Shown here: one piece after another, positions 8,769-17,802 of the stretch
How the letters are laid out: each line of letters opens with the position of its first letter
How positions within the stretch are numbered: the first letter of the stretch is position 1
Assembly (NCBI RefSeq): GCF_011777495.1
Contig: NZ_JAATJS010000002.1
Coordinates: 248,001 to 312,000, forward strand
DNA from: Microvirga terricola
Lineage (GTDB): Bacteria > Pseudomonadota > Alphaproteobacteria > Rhizobiales > Beijerinckiaceae
Direction: 5' to 3'
DNA: 64,000 nt
The notes under the pieces: model-generated
Databases searched by the model: none
What the model saw: the letters and a program-made list of their open reading frames with translations, nothing else
Told to the model about the DNA's origin: nothing
Position numbers and translations under genes: made by a program

Positions 8769-9871
8769 GCGCACCCATCGATCTTCCCAAATGGGTCGAC
8801 ACGGCCCTTGTACCCGCCGTTTCGGTGGTGGCAGCGTTCCTCGTGGCCGGCCTCGTCGTGGTCGGCATCGGCGAGAATCCGCTAACCGCAACCCGCCTCC
8901 TGATCCAGGGCAGCCTCGGCACCGGCGAGGGGCTTGGCTTCACGCTGTTCTACACGACCAATTTCATCTTCACGGGGTTGGCGGTGGCGGTGGCCTATCA
9001 TGCGGGCCTGTTCAACATCGGCGCGGAAGGCCAGGCGACGCTCGCCGGCCTCGGCGCGGCTCTCGTCCTCCTCAATCTGGGATTCCTGCCGGGCTTTTTG
9101 CTGATCCCGCTCGGCATCCTGGGCGCTGCGGCATTCGGCGCTCTCTGGGCTGCGATTCCCGGTTACCTGCAGGCGAAACGAGGAAGCCATATCGTGATCA
9201 CCACGATCATGTTCAACTGGCTCGCGAGCGTGCTGATCGTCTACCTGCTGGTCAACGTGCTGCGTGAACCGACCAACATGAACCCGGAGACGCCGGCATT
9301 TCCGGTGCAGTCGCAGATCCCGTTCATGCATGATGTCTTCGCCGCGTTCGGAATCGAGATCGCGCCGTCGCAGCTCAATCTTACCTTCGTGCTGGCATTG
9401 GCCGCCGCTTATGGCATCTGGCTGCTCATTTATCGCTCCCGCCTCGGCTATGCGATCCGCACCATCGGCTTCAATCCTTTGGCGGCGGTCTATGCGGGCA
9501 TCTCGCCCGCGCGCGTTACGGTCATTGCGATGATCCTCTCCGGCGCGCTGGCCGGGGGCCTCGCGGTCAATGAGTTGATGGGCTATCAGCATCGGCTGCT
9601 GCTTGAATTCACCTCGGGCTACGGCTTCGTCGGCATCGCCGTTGCGTTGATGGGACGCGCGCATCCGCTCGGCATCATTCTCGCATCGCTTCTGTTCGGC
9701 ATTCTCTATCAAGGCGGTGCGGAGCTCGCTTTCGAGCAGCCAGCCATCACTCGCGACATGGTGGTCGTGATCGGCGGCATCATCATCCTGTTCGCAGGGG
9801 CGCTCGAAGGGCTTTTCCGCCGCGTCGTGGCGCGCATGCTGACGCCGGCCCTGAAGCAAGTGAGGGCTTAA
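8765..9871 (+). CDS. ABC transporter permease, BMP/nucleoside type, first subunit
   Basis: A 368-residue inner-membrane protein of the BPD_transp_2 class with about nine to ten hydrophobic segments. The central motif GLAVAVAYHAGLFNIGAEGQ is characteristic of the YufP/NupP-like subunit, as is GLAVNELMGYQHRLLLEFTSG (read in two parts). The GTG start overlaps the VOC stop (GTGA). It pairs with the next gene to form the channel. Confidence 0.92.
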   Translation: MSAPIDLPKWVDTALVPAVSVVAAFLVAGLVVVGIGENPLTATRLLIQGSLGTGEGLGFTLFYTTNFIFTGLAVAVAYHAGLFNIGAEGQATLAGLGAALVLLNLGFLPGFLLIPLGILGAAAFGALWAAIPGYLQAKRGSHIVITTIMFNWLASVLIVYLLVNVLREPTNMNPETPAFPVQSQIPFMHDVFAAFGIEIAPSQLNLTFVLALAAAYGIWLLIYRSRLGYAIRTIGFNPLAAVYAGISPARVTVIAMILSGALAGGLAVNELMGYQHRLLLEFTSGYGFVGIAVALMGRAHPLGIILASLLFGILYQGGAELAFEQPAITRDMVVVIGGIIILFAGALEGLFRRVVARMLTPALKQVRA

Positions 9872-9878
9872 AATCATC

Positions 9879-10784
9879 ATGGATCTCAGCTTCTTCGTCA
9901 CTGTATTCGATTCCTCGCTACGCTTGTCGATCCCGCTTCTCGCGGCGTGCCTCGCAGGGCTCTGGTCGGAGCGCTCCGGCGTCGTCGACATTGGGCTTGA
10001 GGGCAAGATGCTGGTCGCAGCCTTCGCGGCGGCAGCGGCAGCGCACGCGTTTGGCTCCGCCTGGATTGGGCTTCTCGCCGGCATCGGCGCTTCCGTCGCG
10101 TTCGCGCTCATTCACGGCTTTGCCTCGATTAGCCAGCGCGGCAATCAGATCGTCTCCGGCGTCGCCATCAACATGCTTGCCGTCGGGTTGACGGCCATCG
10201 TCGGAAACGCCTGGTACGGCCAGGGCGGCCGCACGCCGCCGCTCGAAGGCGCCGAGCGTTTCGGCGAGGTCTTTCTGGGCCACTCCGCTCCGGTCTACAT
10301 CGCGCTGCTTGCCGTCGTGGTGACTTGGTTCGTCCTCGGCAAGACGCGCTTTGGCTTGCGTCTTCGCGCCGTCGGTGAGAACCCCGCAGCGGTCGATACC
10401 GCTGGCATTTCCGTCACGAAGCTGCGCTATGCGGCCGTTGTTATTTGCGGCGCCCTCTGCGGCCTTGCGGGCACCTATCTCTCGGTCGGCCAGTCGGCTG
10501 GATTCTTGCCCAACATGACGGCGGGCAAGGGCTTCATTGCGCTCGCGGCGCTGATCTTTGCCAAGTGGCGCGCGTGGCCGGCACTCGGCACCTGCTTCCT
10601 GTTTGGCGTGCTGGAGGTCGCTGCCATTCGCCTGCAGGGCATCGCGCTTCCCGGCATCGGCGAAGTGCCGGTGCAGGCCATTCAGGCTTTGCCTTATCTC
10701 ATGACGGTGATTTTGCTTGCCGGTGTCATCGGCAAAGCCATTCCGCCGCGCGCATCCGGCGTTCCTTACGTGAAGGAGCGGTGA
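9879..10784 (+). CDS. ABC transporter permease, BMP/nucleoside type, second subunit
   Basis: A 301-residue integral membrane protein, the NupQ/YufQ-like partner. The motifs ERSGVVDIGLEGKML and SVGQSAGFLPNMTAGKGFIALAAL (read in parts) and about eight to nine hydrophobic segments fit the family. The gene begins seven bases after the first permease and ends one base before cdd, so transport and cytidine deamination are probably made from one mRNA. Confidence 0.92.
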   Translation: MDLSFFVTVFDSSLRLSIPLLAACLAGLWSERSGVVDIGLEGKMLVAAFAAAAAAHAFGSAWIGLLAGIGASVAFALIHGFASISQRGNQIVSGVAINMLAVGLTAIVGNAWYGQGGRTPPLEGAERFGEVFLGHSAPVYIALLAVVVTWFVLGKTRFGLRLRAVGENPAAVDTAGISVTKLRYAAVVICGALCGLAGTYLSVGQSAGFLPNMTAGKGFIALAALIFAKWRAWPALGTCFLFGVLEVAAIRLQGIALPGIGEVPVQAIQALPYLMTVILLAGVIGKAIPPRASGVPYVKER

Positions 10785-10785
10785 C

Positions 10786-11190
10786 ATGGCATCTCTCGAC
10801 ACGTTGTTCGAAGCCGCCAAGGCTGTGCAAACGAAAGCCTACGCGCCGTATTCCCGCTTCAAGGTCGGCGCTGCGATCATGACGCCGGACGGCAAAGTCT
10901 TCTCGGGCTGCAATGTCGAGAACGCGGCTTATCCCGTGGGCTCCTGCGCAGAAGGCGGCGCGATTTCGGCGATGGTGGCGGGCGGTGAGAGCCGCATCGC
11001 TGCGATTGTTGTGATGGGCGAAGGCGATGCGCTCGTCACCCCCTGCGGCGGTTGCCGCCAGCGCATCCGCGAATTCGCCGCGCCGGATACACCCATTCAC
11101 GTGGCGGGCCCGGAGGGCATTCGAAAGAGCTTTACGCTCGATGAGTTACTGCCCTTCTCCTTCGGGCCTCACAACCTCGGCACCCGATAA
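10786..11190 (+). CDS. cdd: Cytidine deaminase
   Basis: Homotetrameric-type enzyme of 134 residues that hydrolyses cytidine and deoxycytidine to uridine and deoxyuridine in the cytoplasm. The zinc site is complete: CAEGGAIS at residues 54-61 supplies the first Cys and the catalytic Glu56, and PCGGCR at 86-91 supplies the two other Cys. FKVGAA and GCNVENAAY form the ribose-binding part. It starts one base after the permease stop with GGAGCGGTGAC upstream, so it belongs to the uptake operon and feeds uridine to phosphorolysis. Confidence 0.96.
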   Translation: MASLDTLFEAAKAVQTKAYAPYSRFKVGAAIMTPDGKVFSGCNVENAAYPVGSCAEGGAISAMVAGGESRIAAIVVMGEGDALVTPCGGCRQRIREFAAPDTPIHVAGPEGIRKSFTLDELLPFSFGPHNLGTR

Positions 11191-11235
11191 GACACGGCGT
11201 AAAGCTTCACGAGATTTGAAAGTAGGAGGAGCGTG

Positions 11236-12078
11236 ATGGAGATTATGCTCCGAGAGATGATGATGGAACAGAAGGTTCAGGAAACAGCCGAATTCGTTCG
11301 AGCGCGTGGTTTTGACGGGAAGTTCGACGCCGCTTTCGTGCTCGGCACCGGTCTCGGCACCTTGGTCGATGAAGTGACCAACGCAGTCAGCTTGCCCTAT
11401 GCGGACATTCCACACTTTCCGAAGAGCGGCGTCTCCGGCCATGCGGGGCGTCTCGTTGCCGGTATGTTGGAAGGCAAGCGTGTCCTGCTTTTCCAGGGCC
11501 GCGCGCATTATTACGAAACCGGCGATGCGGGCGCGATGCGCGTGCCAGTGGCGCTAGTGCGGGAGCTGAACGTGCCGGCGCTGGTTTTGACCAATGCCGC
11601 CGGTTCCGTGCGCGCCGAGATCCGCCCCGGGAGTCTTGTTGCGATCAACGATCACCTCAACCTCTCCGGCACAAATCCGCTGCTGAAGGATCACACAGAC
11701 GGCCGTTTCGTTTCGCTGACCGGCGCTTATGACGAGGGCCTACGCAGGACCTTGCAAGGAGCGGCGAAGAAGGCAGGCATTGACCTGCCCGAGGGCGTCT
11801 ATGCGTGGCTTTCCGGGCCAAGCTTCGAGACGCCGGCTGAGATCCGCATGACACAGATTCTCGGCGGCGATCTTGTTGGCATGTCGACTGTGCCCGAGGT
11901 CATCCTCGCGCGTTATTATGGCCTGAAGGTCGCGGCAATCTCGGTTGTCACCAACCTCGCAGCCGGCATTGAAGGCGCATCGCCGTCGCATCAGGAGACG
12001 AAGGATACGGCCGCCGAGGCATCGGAGAGGTTCAAGCGTCTCATTCGCTCGTTCGTTGCGGAGTTGTCTCATGTCTGA
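11236..12078 (+). CDS. Purine-nucleoside phosphorylase (trimeric, PNP/MTAP family)
   Basis: Phosphorolyses (deoxy)inosine and guanosine to free base and pentose-1-phosphate. About 280 residues, with phosphate and base motifs VLGTGLGTLVD, HFPKSGVSGHAGRL, LFQGRAHYYETGD, NAAGS and GMSTVPEVILA. The start is uncertain: AGGAGGA (11224-11230) serves ATG 11236 best, but GTG 11233 and later ATGs at 11245 and 11257 are possible. It follows cdd after 45 bases and overlaps deoC by 8 bases. Its pentose product is the substrate of DeoB, encoded at 24.8-26.0 kb. Confidence 0.92.
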   Translation: MEIMLREMMMEQKVQETAEFVRARGFDGKFDAAFVLGTGLGTLVDEVTNAVSLPYADIPHFPKSGVSGHAGRLVAGMLEGKRVLLFQGRAHYYETGDAGAMRVPVALVRELNVPALVLTNAAGSVRAEIRPGSLVAINDHLNLSGTNPLLKDHTDGRFVSLTGAYDEGLRRTLQGAAKKAGIDLPEGVYAWLSGPSFETPAEIRMTQILGGDLVGMSTVPEVILARYYGLKVAAISVVTNLAAGIEGASPSHQETKDTAAEASERFKRLIRSFVAELSHV

Positions 12079-12832
12079 CGCCCAAATCGCACAACGCGCC
12101 CTGCGCAGTCTCGATCTGACGGACTTGACGGATAACTGCACTGACCAGGCGATCGATGCGCTTTGCGCCAAGGCGCTCAATCCGCACGGCCCTGTCGCCG
12201 CAGTGTGCGTGTGGCCACAATACGTGGCGCGTGCGCGTGATGCGCTGCGTGGCTCCTCCGTCCAGATCGCGACGGTGGTCAACTTCCCTGCCGGTGGCGA
12301 GGACATCGGCCGCGTCGTCGACGATACGCGCGAAGCGCTCGCCGATGGCGCCAATGAAATCGATCTCGTGCTGCCTTGTGCGGCAGTGCGTCGCGGTGAT
12401 CTGCGCACAGCGAGCGAGATGGTTGAAGCGGTGCGCGAGGTTGTCGGCGAGGGGCATCTCCTGAAGGTCATTCTTGAAACGGGTGAACTCGCCGATCCGA
12501 AACTGATCGCCACCGCAAGCCGGATCGCCATCGAAGCGGGTGCCGATTTTATCAAGACCTCGACCGGCAAGACGCCCGTTTCCGCCACACCCGAAGCGGC
12601 GGAAATCATGCTCAATGCGATCAAGCTTTCCGGTCGCCCCGTCGGGCTCAAGCCATCGGGCGGTATTCGCACCGTCGCGGATGCAAAGATTTATCTCGAC
12701 CTTGCCGACCGGATCATGGGTGCTGATTGGGCGACGCCCAAGACGTTCCGCATTGGAGCCAGCAGCGTCTATAACGCGCTGATTGCAGCCATCGAAGGGC
12801 GAGCGAGCACGACCGCCGCCGGGACTTACTGA
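12071..12832 (+). CDS. deoC: Deoxyribose-phosphate aldolase
   Basis: Splits 2-deoxyribose-5-phosphate to glyceraldehyde-3-phosphate and acetaldehyde. 253 residues with a TIM-barrel pattern. The Schiff-base lysine lies in DFIKTSTGK (Lys162), and the second active-site lysine in KPSGGIRT (Lys194). VNFPAGGE and NEIDLVLPC are further family motifs. ATG 12071 lies inside the end of the PNP gene (8-base overlap), and deoA begins one base after the stop, so PNP, DeoC and DeoA are tightly coupled. Confidence 0.96.
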   Translation: MSDAQIAQRALRSLDLTDLTDNCTDQAIDALCAKALNPHGPVAAVCVWPQYVARARDALRGSSVQIATVVNFPAGGEDIGRVVDDTREALADGANEIDLVLPCAAVRRGDLRTASEMVEAVREVVGEGHLLKVILETGELADPKLIATASRIAIEAGADFIKTSTGKTPVSATPEAAEIMLNAIKLSGRPVGLKPSGGIRTVADAKIYLDLADRIMGADWATPKTFRIGASSVYNALIAAIEGRASTTAAGTY

Positions 12833-12833
12833 C

Positions 12834-14156
12834 ATGACTCTTCTTCCGCAGGAAATCATCCGCCGCAAGCGCGACGGCGGTGTGCTCGAGGCCGAGCTGA
12901 TTCAGGACTTCATCGAAGGCCTGACGACCGGACGCGTCTCGGAAGGGCAGGCGGCTTCGTTCGCCATGGCAGTGTTCTTCCGTGGATTGTCGGTGCCTGA
13001 ACGCGTAGCGCTGACTCAGGCGATGATGCGCTCCGGCGAAGTGCTGAAATGGGATCTCCCCGGTCCGGTGCTCGACAAGCATTCGAGCGGGGGCGTGGGG
13101 GATACGGTGAGCCTCGCGCTGGCTCCGGCGGTTGCGGCCTGCGGCGGCTATGTGCCGATGATTTCCGGTCGCGGTCTCGGCCACACGGGCGGAACGCTCG
13201 ACAAGCTCGATTCCATTCCCGGTTACGTGTCTCAGCCCGACATCGAGACCTTCCGACGCGTGACGCGCGAAATCGGCTGCGCCATCATCGGCCAGACCGC
13301 GGATCTCGCGCCCGCCGACAAGCGCCTCTATGCCATCCGCGACGTGACGGCGACGGTTGAATCCATCGATCTCATCACCGCGTCGATCCTGGCGAAGAAA
13401 CTCGCAGCCGGATTGCACGGCCTCGTCATGGACGTGAAGTTCGGCTCCGGTGCCTTCATGGACAACGCGGCCGATGCGCGCGCCCTTGCCGAAAGTCTCG
13501 TTCTCGTCGCGAACCGCACCGGGCTGCCGACGAGCGCGCTTCTCACCGACATGAATGAGCCGCTTGCTTCCGCTGCCGGCAACGGGGTGGAGGTTGCTTA
13601 CACTGCCGATTACCTCACGGGGCGCCGCCGCGAGGAGCGCTTCCATCGCGTGACTGTGGAGCTAAGCGCCGAGATGCTCGTGCTCGGCAAGCTTGCAAGC
13701 GACATTACTGAGGCGAGAGCGAAGATCGAAGACGCTATTGCGTCGGGCAAGGCCGCGGAGATTTTTCAGCGTATGGTTGTCGCGCTCGGCGGTCCCAGCG
13801 ACCTTCTGGAACATCCTGACAAGCGGCTCGAAGCGGCACCGTTCGTGCGTCCGATCTATGCGGAGCGCGCGGGCATCGTTCAGAAGATCGCGACCCGCGA
13901 TGTCGGCGTTGCCGTCGTCGCGCTCGGCGGTGGGCGTACGCGTCCGCAGGATCCTATCGATCACGCCGTCGGCCTGACGGAGTTGGCGAGTGTCGGTGCG
14001 GCAATCGATGCGCAGCAGCCGCTTGCCATCGTTCACGCGCGCAGCGAAGCCGCGGTCGAAGAGGCTACGCGTGCGGTCCGCGCCGCCTATACCGTCGGTG
14101 ATGCCCCTGCTAAATCGGGGCCATTGATCCTCGAACGCATCGGAGCCACGTCGTGA
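12834..14156 (+). CDS. deoA: Thymidine phosphorylase
   Basis: Phosphorolyses thymidine and deoxyuridine to the base and deoxyribose-1-phosphate. 440 residues, family length. The glycosyltransferase family 3 phosphate-binding motif DKHSSGGVGDT lies at about residues 81-91, followed by MISGRGLGHTGGTLDKLDSI (exactly the thymidine phosphorylase signature) and AKKLAAGLHGLVMDVKFG. The start ATG at 12834 comes one base after deoC. The stop overlaps the next GTG start (GTGA). Uracil or thymine released here would need the URC genes at 20.4-23.6 kb or export. Confidence 0.96.
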   Translation: MTLLPQEIIRRKRDGGVLEAELIQDFIEGLTTGRVSEGQAASFAMAVFFRGLSVPERVALTQAMMRSGEVLKWDLPGPVLDKHSSGGVGDTVSLALAPAVAACGGYVPMISGRGLGHTGGTLDKLDSIPGYVSQPDIETFRRVTREIGCAIIGQTADLAPADKRLYAIRDVTATVESIDLITASILAKKLAAGLHGLVMDVKFGSGAFMDNAADARALAESLVLVANRTGLPTSALLTDMNEPLASAAGNGVEVAYTADYLTGRRREERFHRVTVELSAEMLVLGKLASDITEARAKIEDAIASGKAAEIFQRMVVALGGPSDLLEHPDKRLEAAPFVRPIYAERAGIVQKIATRDVGVAVVALGGGRTRPQDPIDHAVGLTELASVGAAIDAQQPLAIVHARSEAAVEEATRAVRAAYTVGDAPAKSGPLILERIGATS

Positions 14157-15097
14157 CCCTGCTCGTCGCGCTGACCTGGGACCCTAAGCCGTGGGTCGAA
14201 CGGTTCAGAAGTCATCTCTCGGGGCGTGACATCGTCGTTTTGGGCGAGGATTTCGACAGGGCGCGCGTGCGCTATGTCGCGACGTGGGGCCCGAAGCCCG
14301 GCAGCTTATCGAATCTCCCATCGCTCGAGGCCATCTTTTCGCTCGGTGCCGGTGTCGATCACCTGATGGGATATCCCGACCTGCCTGATGTGCCGATCGT
14401 GCGCGTGTCGCAGGATGATCTGACTTACCGCATGAGCGAATATGTGGTGATGCATTGCCTCATGTACCTGCGCGATCAGCGCCGGTTCGATGCGGACCAG
14501 CAGGCGAAGCGCTGGGAGCCGGACCGTGCGCCGCCGATTGCGGCCCAAGTGCGCGTCGGCGTCATGGGCTTTGGTGCGCTGGGTCAGGATGCAGCGCGCA
14601 AGTTGAAGGTCATGGGCTTCGATGTGGCCGGTTGGAGCCGCACGCCGAAGTCGGTCGACGGTTTCGAGATCTTCTCCGGTGAGGCGGGACTAGAGCAGTT
14701 CCTCGCGCGCACGGATATTCTCGTCAGTCTGCTTCCGTTGACGTCAGAGACACGCGGCATTCTCAAGCGCGATCTGTTCAAGAAACTGGCGCGCGACGGA
14801 CATCTCGGTGGCCCTATCCTCATCAATGCTGGGCGCGGCGGGTCGCAGGTCGAGGCGGATATTCTTGCCTGCCTTGATGATGGCACACTGAAGGGCGCGA
14901 CGCTCGATGTATTCGAGGTCGAGCCGCTTCCGCAAGAGTCGAAGCTCTGGAACCATCCGCGCGTCACGGTCACGCCGCACAATTCCGCGACAAGCGATCC
15001 GGAGATGACGGCGCGCTACATCGCGCACCAGATCCTCCGCCATGAGGCGGCGGGCGAGCCGTTCCAGCATGTGGTGGATCGGGGACGCGGCTACTAG
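14153..15097 (+). CDS. D-isomer specific 2-hydroxyacid dehydrogenase, GhrA-like (glyoxylate/hydroxypyruvate reductase)
   Basis: A 314-residue NAD(P)H-dependent oxidoreductase. The Rossmann loop is GVMGFGALGQDAA. Catalytic residues are the Arg near ILINAGRGG, a Glu in FEVEPLP and the His in VTPHNSA. It is closest to the GhrA group by the SLGAGVDHL and LSLLPLTSETRGIL-type motifs (here VSLLPLTSETRGIL). It is fused by a 4-base GTGA overlap to deoA, unusual company for glyoxylate reduction, and may reduce a small oxo-acid or aldehyde from base breakdown. That link is inference. It ends tail to tail with the NlpC gene, stops overlapping by four bases. Confidence 0.85.
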   Translation: MTLLVALTWDPKPWVERFRSHLSGRDIVVLGEDFDRARVRYVATWGPKPGSLSNLPSLEAIFSLGAGVDHLMGYPDLPDVPIVRVSQDDLTYRMSEYVVMHCLMYLRDQRRFDADQQAKRWEPDRAPPIAAQVRVGVMGFGALGQDAARKLKVMGFDVAGWSRTPKSVDGFEIFSGEAGLEQFLARTDILVSLLPLTSETRGILKRDLFKKLARDGHLGGPILINAGRGGSQVEADILACLDDGTLKGATLDVFEVEPLPQESKLWNHPRVTVTPHNSATSDPEMTARYIAHQILRHEAAGEPFQHVVDRGRGY

Positions 15098-15945
15098 CGA
15101 AGGCGCTTGATGCTGCTGATCGCGCCGTAGCTCGTCTCGCGGATACGCTTTTCGGCCACGGCAAGGGGTTCGACATAAACCGTCATGCTGTGGCCGGTGG
15201 CGTGGATGAGACGAGTCTCGTCCATCATCAGGCCGACATGGCCTCTCCAGAATACCAAGTCGCCGCGTCGCAGGCCGCTGAGATCGAGCTTCACCTCGAC
15301 GGCTGCGCCGAGCAACTTCTCTTGCATGTCGCTGTCGCGCGGCGCCTTGATGCCGGCTGCCGTCAGGCAGGTTTGCGCGAGGCCGGAGCAATCGAGCCCG
15401 ACGGTGGTCTTGCCGCCCCAGAGATAGGGGGTGTGCTCAAGACGCTCGGCGACGCCGACATAATCCGTTTCAAAGGAATCGAGAGCGGCGAGGTGGGCTG
15501 CGAAGACGTAGCAGCCGCTTGCCAAGCGTGCGTACTCACCTTCGATGCCGACGACAGCTACTTTTGAATGCAGCGTCAGAAAGCCCTCATTGGGCAGCTT
15601 CAGGTTCGGGCCGGGATAGAGGAAGGTGCGGAGCGTGCCGACCTTGTGAGTCGGCTCGGGTCCCGGTTCGCCGAGCGTGGCGCTCGGCAGATATCCCACA
15701 TAGCCGTCGTCGCGCAGCTGCACCCAGGCCCAGCCCTCGTGCTCGTCGTAAACGGTTACGCTTTCACCATAGATCGCCTGCGTGTCGACCGGCGCCTCGC
15801 GCGACGGATTGCGGTGCAGAGAGATATAGGAGGCAATGACGCGCTTCGCGGTGCCCGGAGAAAACCGCTCCGCTTCGACCTGCCCGCGCAGGCGCTCGTC
15901 GGCCAGATCGGCACGGAAGGGCGTGATGCGGCGGTCGAAATTCAT
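15094..15945 (-). CDS. NlpC/P60-family cysteine peptidase with N-terminal SH3-like domains
   Basis: A 283-residue putative peptidoglycan peptide hydrolase. Two SH3b-like segments (about residues 35-95 and 100-155) precede the catalytic domain with TTVGLDCSGLAQ (Cys186), GHVGLMMD (His236) and LIHATGH (third residue). No signal peptide or membrane anchor is visible from MNFDRRITPF, so action on imported muropeptides in the cytoplasm, or non-classical export, must be considered. It overlaps the MarR gene upstream by four bases and leucyl aminopeptidase follows upstream, which fits muropeptide or peptide recycling. Confidence 0.88.
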   Translation of the reverse strand: MNFDRRITPFRADLADERLRGQVEAERFSPGTAKRVIASYISLHRNPSREAPVDTQAIYGESVTVYDEHEGWAWVQLRDDGYVGYLPSATLGEPGPEPTHKVGTLRTFLYPGPNLKLPNEGFLTLHSKVAVVGIEGEYARLASGCYVFAAHLAALDSFETDYVGVAERLEHTPYLWGGKTTVGLDCSGLAQTCLTAAGIKAPRDSDMQEKLLGAAVEVKLDLSGLRRGDLVFWRGHVGLMMDETRLIHATGHSMTVYVEPLAVAEKRIRETSYGAISSIKRLR

Positions 15946-16289
15946 AGGGGCAACTCCTTGGCGCGGGCCGTGACGATATCTCCTAGCCGCTCTACCGCCA
16001 ATGCGCCAGCGACCGTGCGCTGAATGATAACATTGCGGCGATCGACCTCATCCCGGCGGCGGGAGACGAGATCGAGCTTGCCCATGGTGTCGAGGGCCCG
16101 GGTGATAACCGGCTTGGTGACGTTCAGCTTCTTTGCGAGGCCGCGCACCGTATGCGGCGGCGGCTCGAGATAGATCGTCAGCAGAATGGCGATCTGACGC
16201 GAGGACAGGTCGCCATCCTGATGCACGAGGTCGAGATGGACGTCGTGCCACAGCTTGAGGGATTGCGAGGCTCGTAACTCGACAGGCAT
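15942..16289 (-). CDS. MarR-family transcriptional regulator
   Basis: A 115-residue winged-helix protein. DLSSRQIAILLTIYLE forms the start of the DNA-binding domain, TVRGLAKKLNVTKPVITRALD is the recognition helix region (read in parts) and VSRRRDEVDRRNVIIQ the wing. It is shorter than typical MarR proteins because the C-terminal dimer helix is brief. Its stop overlaps the NlpC start (ATGA), so the two are co-translated; control of that pair is a reasonable guess. The start ATG 16287-16289 gives MPVELRASQSL. Confidence 0.85.
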   Translation of the reverse strand: MPVELRASQSLKLWHDVHLDLVHQDGDLSSRQIAILLTIYLEPPPHTVRGLAKKLNVTKPVITRALDTMGKLDLVSRRRDEVDRRNVIIQRTVAGALAVERLGDIVTARAKELPL

Positions 16290-16356
16290 GGCCGCACCGC
16301 TCGTTTCGGACCCGTATTATTCGGGTTCCGGGCGAGCGGCGCAACCCCGTATCTGT

Positions 16357-17739
16357 TTAGCGGCCGTACCGATCCTTCAGGAGCGCATACATCAGTCGCG
16401 CTGCCTGCACCTCAGCGCCTTCGGGGCGGCCGGGCTTGGTGGCGTTGTTCCAGGCGAAGATGTCGAAGTGGACATAAGCCTTCGCCGCAGACACGAACCG
16501 GGTCAGGAACAGCGCAGCCGTGACCGAGCCCGCCATGGGGCCGCCCGTGTTGTTGATGTCGGCGGACTTGGAATCGAGCTGAGACAGGTAGGATTGCCAG
16601 AGCGGCATGCGCCAGACCGGATCGTTCTGCGCTTCGCCGTGGCGGGCGACGTCGAGCGCCAGAGCATCGTCATCCGTGAAGAAGGCGGGCAGCTCGGGGC
16701 CGAGCGCCACGCGCGCCGCACCGGTCAGCGTCGCGAAATCGACGATGAGGTCCGGCGTTTCCTCGTCGGCTAGTGCCAACGCATCACCGAGGACCAGGCG
16801 GCCTTCGGCGTCCGTGTTGCCGATCTCGACCGTGATGCCCTTGCGGCTCTGCAGGATGTCGCCAGGGCGGAAAGCGTTGGCGGAAATCGAGTTCTCGACG
16901 GCGGGGACGAGCACGCGCAGACGCACCGGCAGGTTCGCGCCCATGATCATGTCGGCGAGCGCGAGGGTTGCTGCCGAACCGCCCATGTCCTTGCGCATCA
17001 TCAGCATGGAGGCGGCAGGCTTGATATCGAGACCGCCGGTATCGAACGCGACGCCCTTGCCGACCAGAGTGACGCGCGGCGCGCCCTCCTTGCCCCAGGT
17101 GAAATCGATGAGGCGCGGGGGCGTAGCGGAGGCGCGGCCGACCGCGTGAATCATCGGGAAGTTCTGCTTCAGCAAATCGTCACCGACGATGGATTTGAAT
17201 TTCGCACCGTGCTTTTCGGCGAGCTTGCGGGCCGCCGCCTCGATGCCATCGGGGCCGAGATCGCTGGTGGGCGTGTTGATGAGATCGCGGCTTGTGATCA
17301 CCGCATCGGCGATGCGCGAAACCTCATCCACATTGACGCCTTCCGGTGGGACGAGACGGACGGATTTTTCGGTACGCTTGCGATAGCGGTTGAACGAATA
17401 TGCCCCGAGAATCCACGCGAGCGTAGCAAGGGTGGGGTTCGGCGCCTGCGTCTCGAAACGATAGACGCCGTCCGGCAGCAGCGTGACGAGCTTGCCGGGC
17501 AGGAAGGGGTCGATGCGCTTGGCATCTTTGCTGTCGAGGCCGAAGACGACGCCGAGAATATTTCCGTCCGCATCGGGCAACACACAGTGGCTACCGGCCT
17601 TCGCGTCGAACCCCTGCGCCTTCGCAAAGGCGCGCGTGGCTGCGGGGAATTTTTCCAGAATACCGGGCCAGGTCGCGTCGTTCACGAGCCAGATCGGGAG
17701 TGACGCTTCATGCGGGAAGGCAAGCAGGGAGTGGGGCAT
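16357..17739 (-). CDS. Leucyl aminopeptidase, peptidase family M17
   Basis: Cytoplasmic two-metal aminopeptidase, 460 residues. VGKGVAFDTGGLDIKP (about 227-242) supplies a catalytic Lys and an Asp ligand, MRKDMGGSAA gives the next Lys/Asp, and NTDAEGRLVLGDAL (308-321) is the family signature with the last ligands and Arg. The N-terminal domain is short and divergent compared with E. coli PepA, as in PepB-like and alphaproteobacterial forms. It lies 67 bases upstream of the MarR-NlpC pair on the same strand. Confidence 0.94.
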   Translation of the reverse strand: MPHSLLAFPHEASLPIWLVNDATWPGILEKFPAATRAFAKAQGFDAKAGSHCVLPDADGNILGVVFGLDSKDAKRIDPFLPGKLVTLLPDGVYRFETQAPNPTLATLAWILGAYSFNRYRKRTEKSVRLVPPEGVNVDEVSRIADAVITSRDLINTPTSDLGPDGIEAAARKLAEKHGAKFKSIVGDDLLKQNFPMIHAVGRASATPPRLIDFTWGKEGAPRVTLVGKGVAFDTGGLDIKPAASMLMMRKDMGGSAATLALADMIMGANLPVRLRVLVPAVENSISANAFRPGDILQSRKGITVEIGNTDAEGRLVLGDALALADEETPDLIVDFATLTGAARVALGPELPAFFTDDDALALDVARHGEAQNDPVWRMPLWQSYLSQLDSKSADINNTGGPMAGSVTAALFLTRFVSAAKAYVHFDIFAWNNATKPGRPEGAEVQAARLMYALLKDRYGR

Positions 17740-17760
17740 CGAACAGTCTCGGTGGAATGA

Positions 17761-17789
17761 GAAAATCCGGCAGGGGTGCCTGCCGGATT
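17761..17789 (-). terminator. Intrinsic terminator of the phosphohexomutase gene
   Basis: A perfect 11-bp stem (17764-17774 with 17779-17789) and a 4-base loop. Read on the minus strand it ends in CCGGATTTTC, giving a short T-run. It lies 13 bases after the stop of the phosphohexomutase gene and ahead of leucyl aminopeptidase. Confidence 0.75.
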
Positions 17790-17802
17790 GGGAGAGGAGG
17801 GA

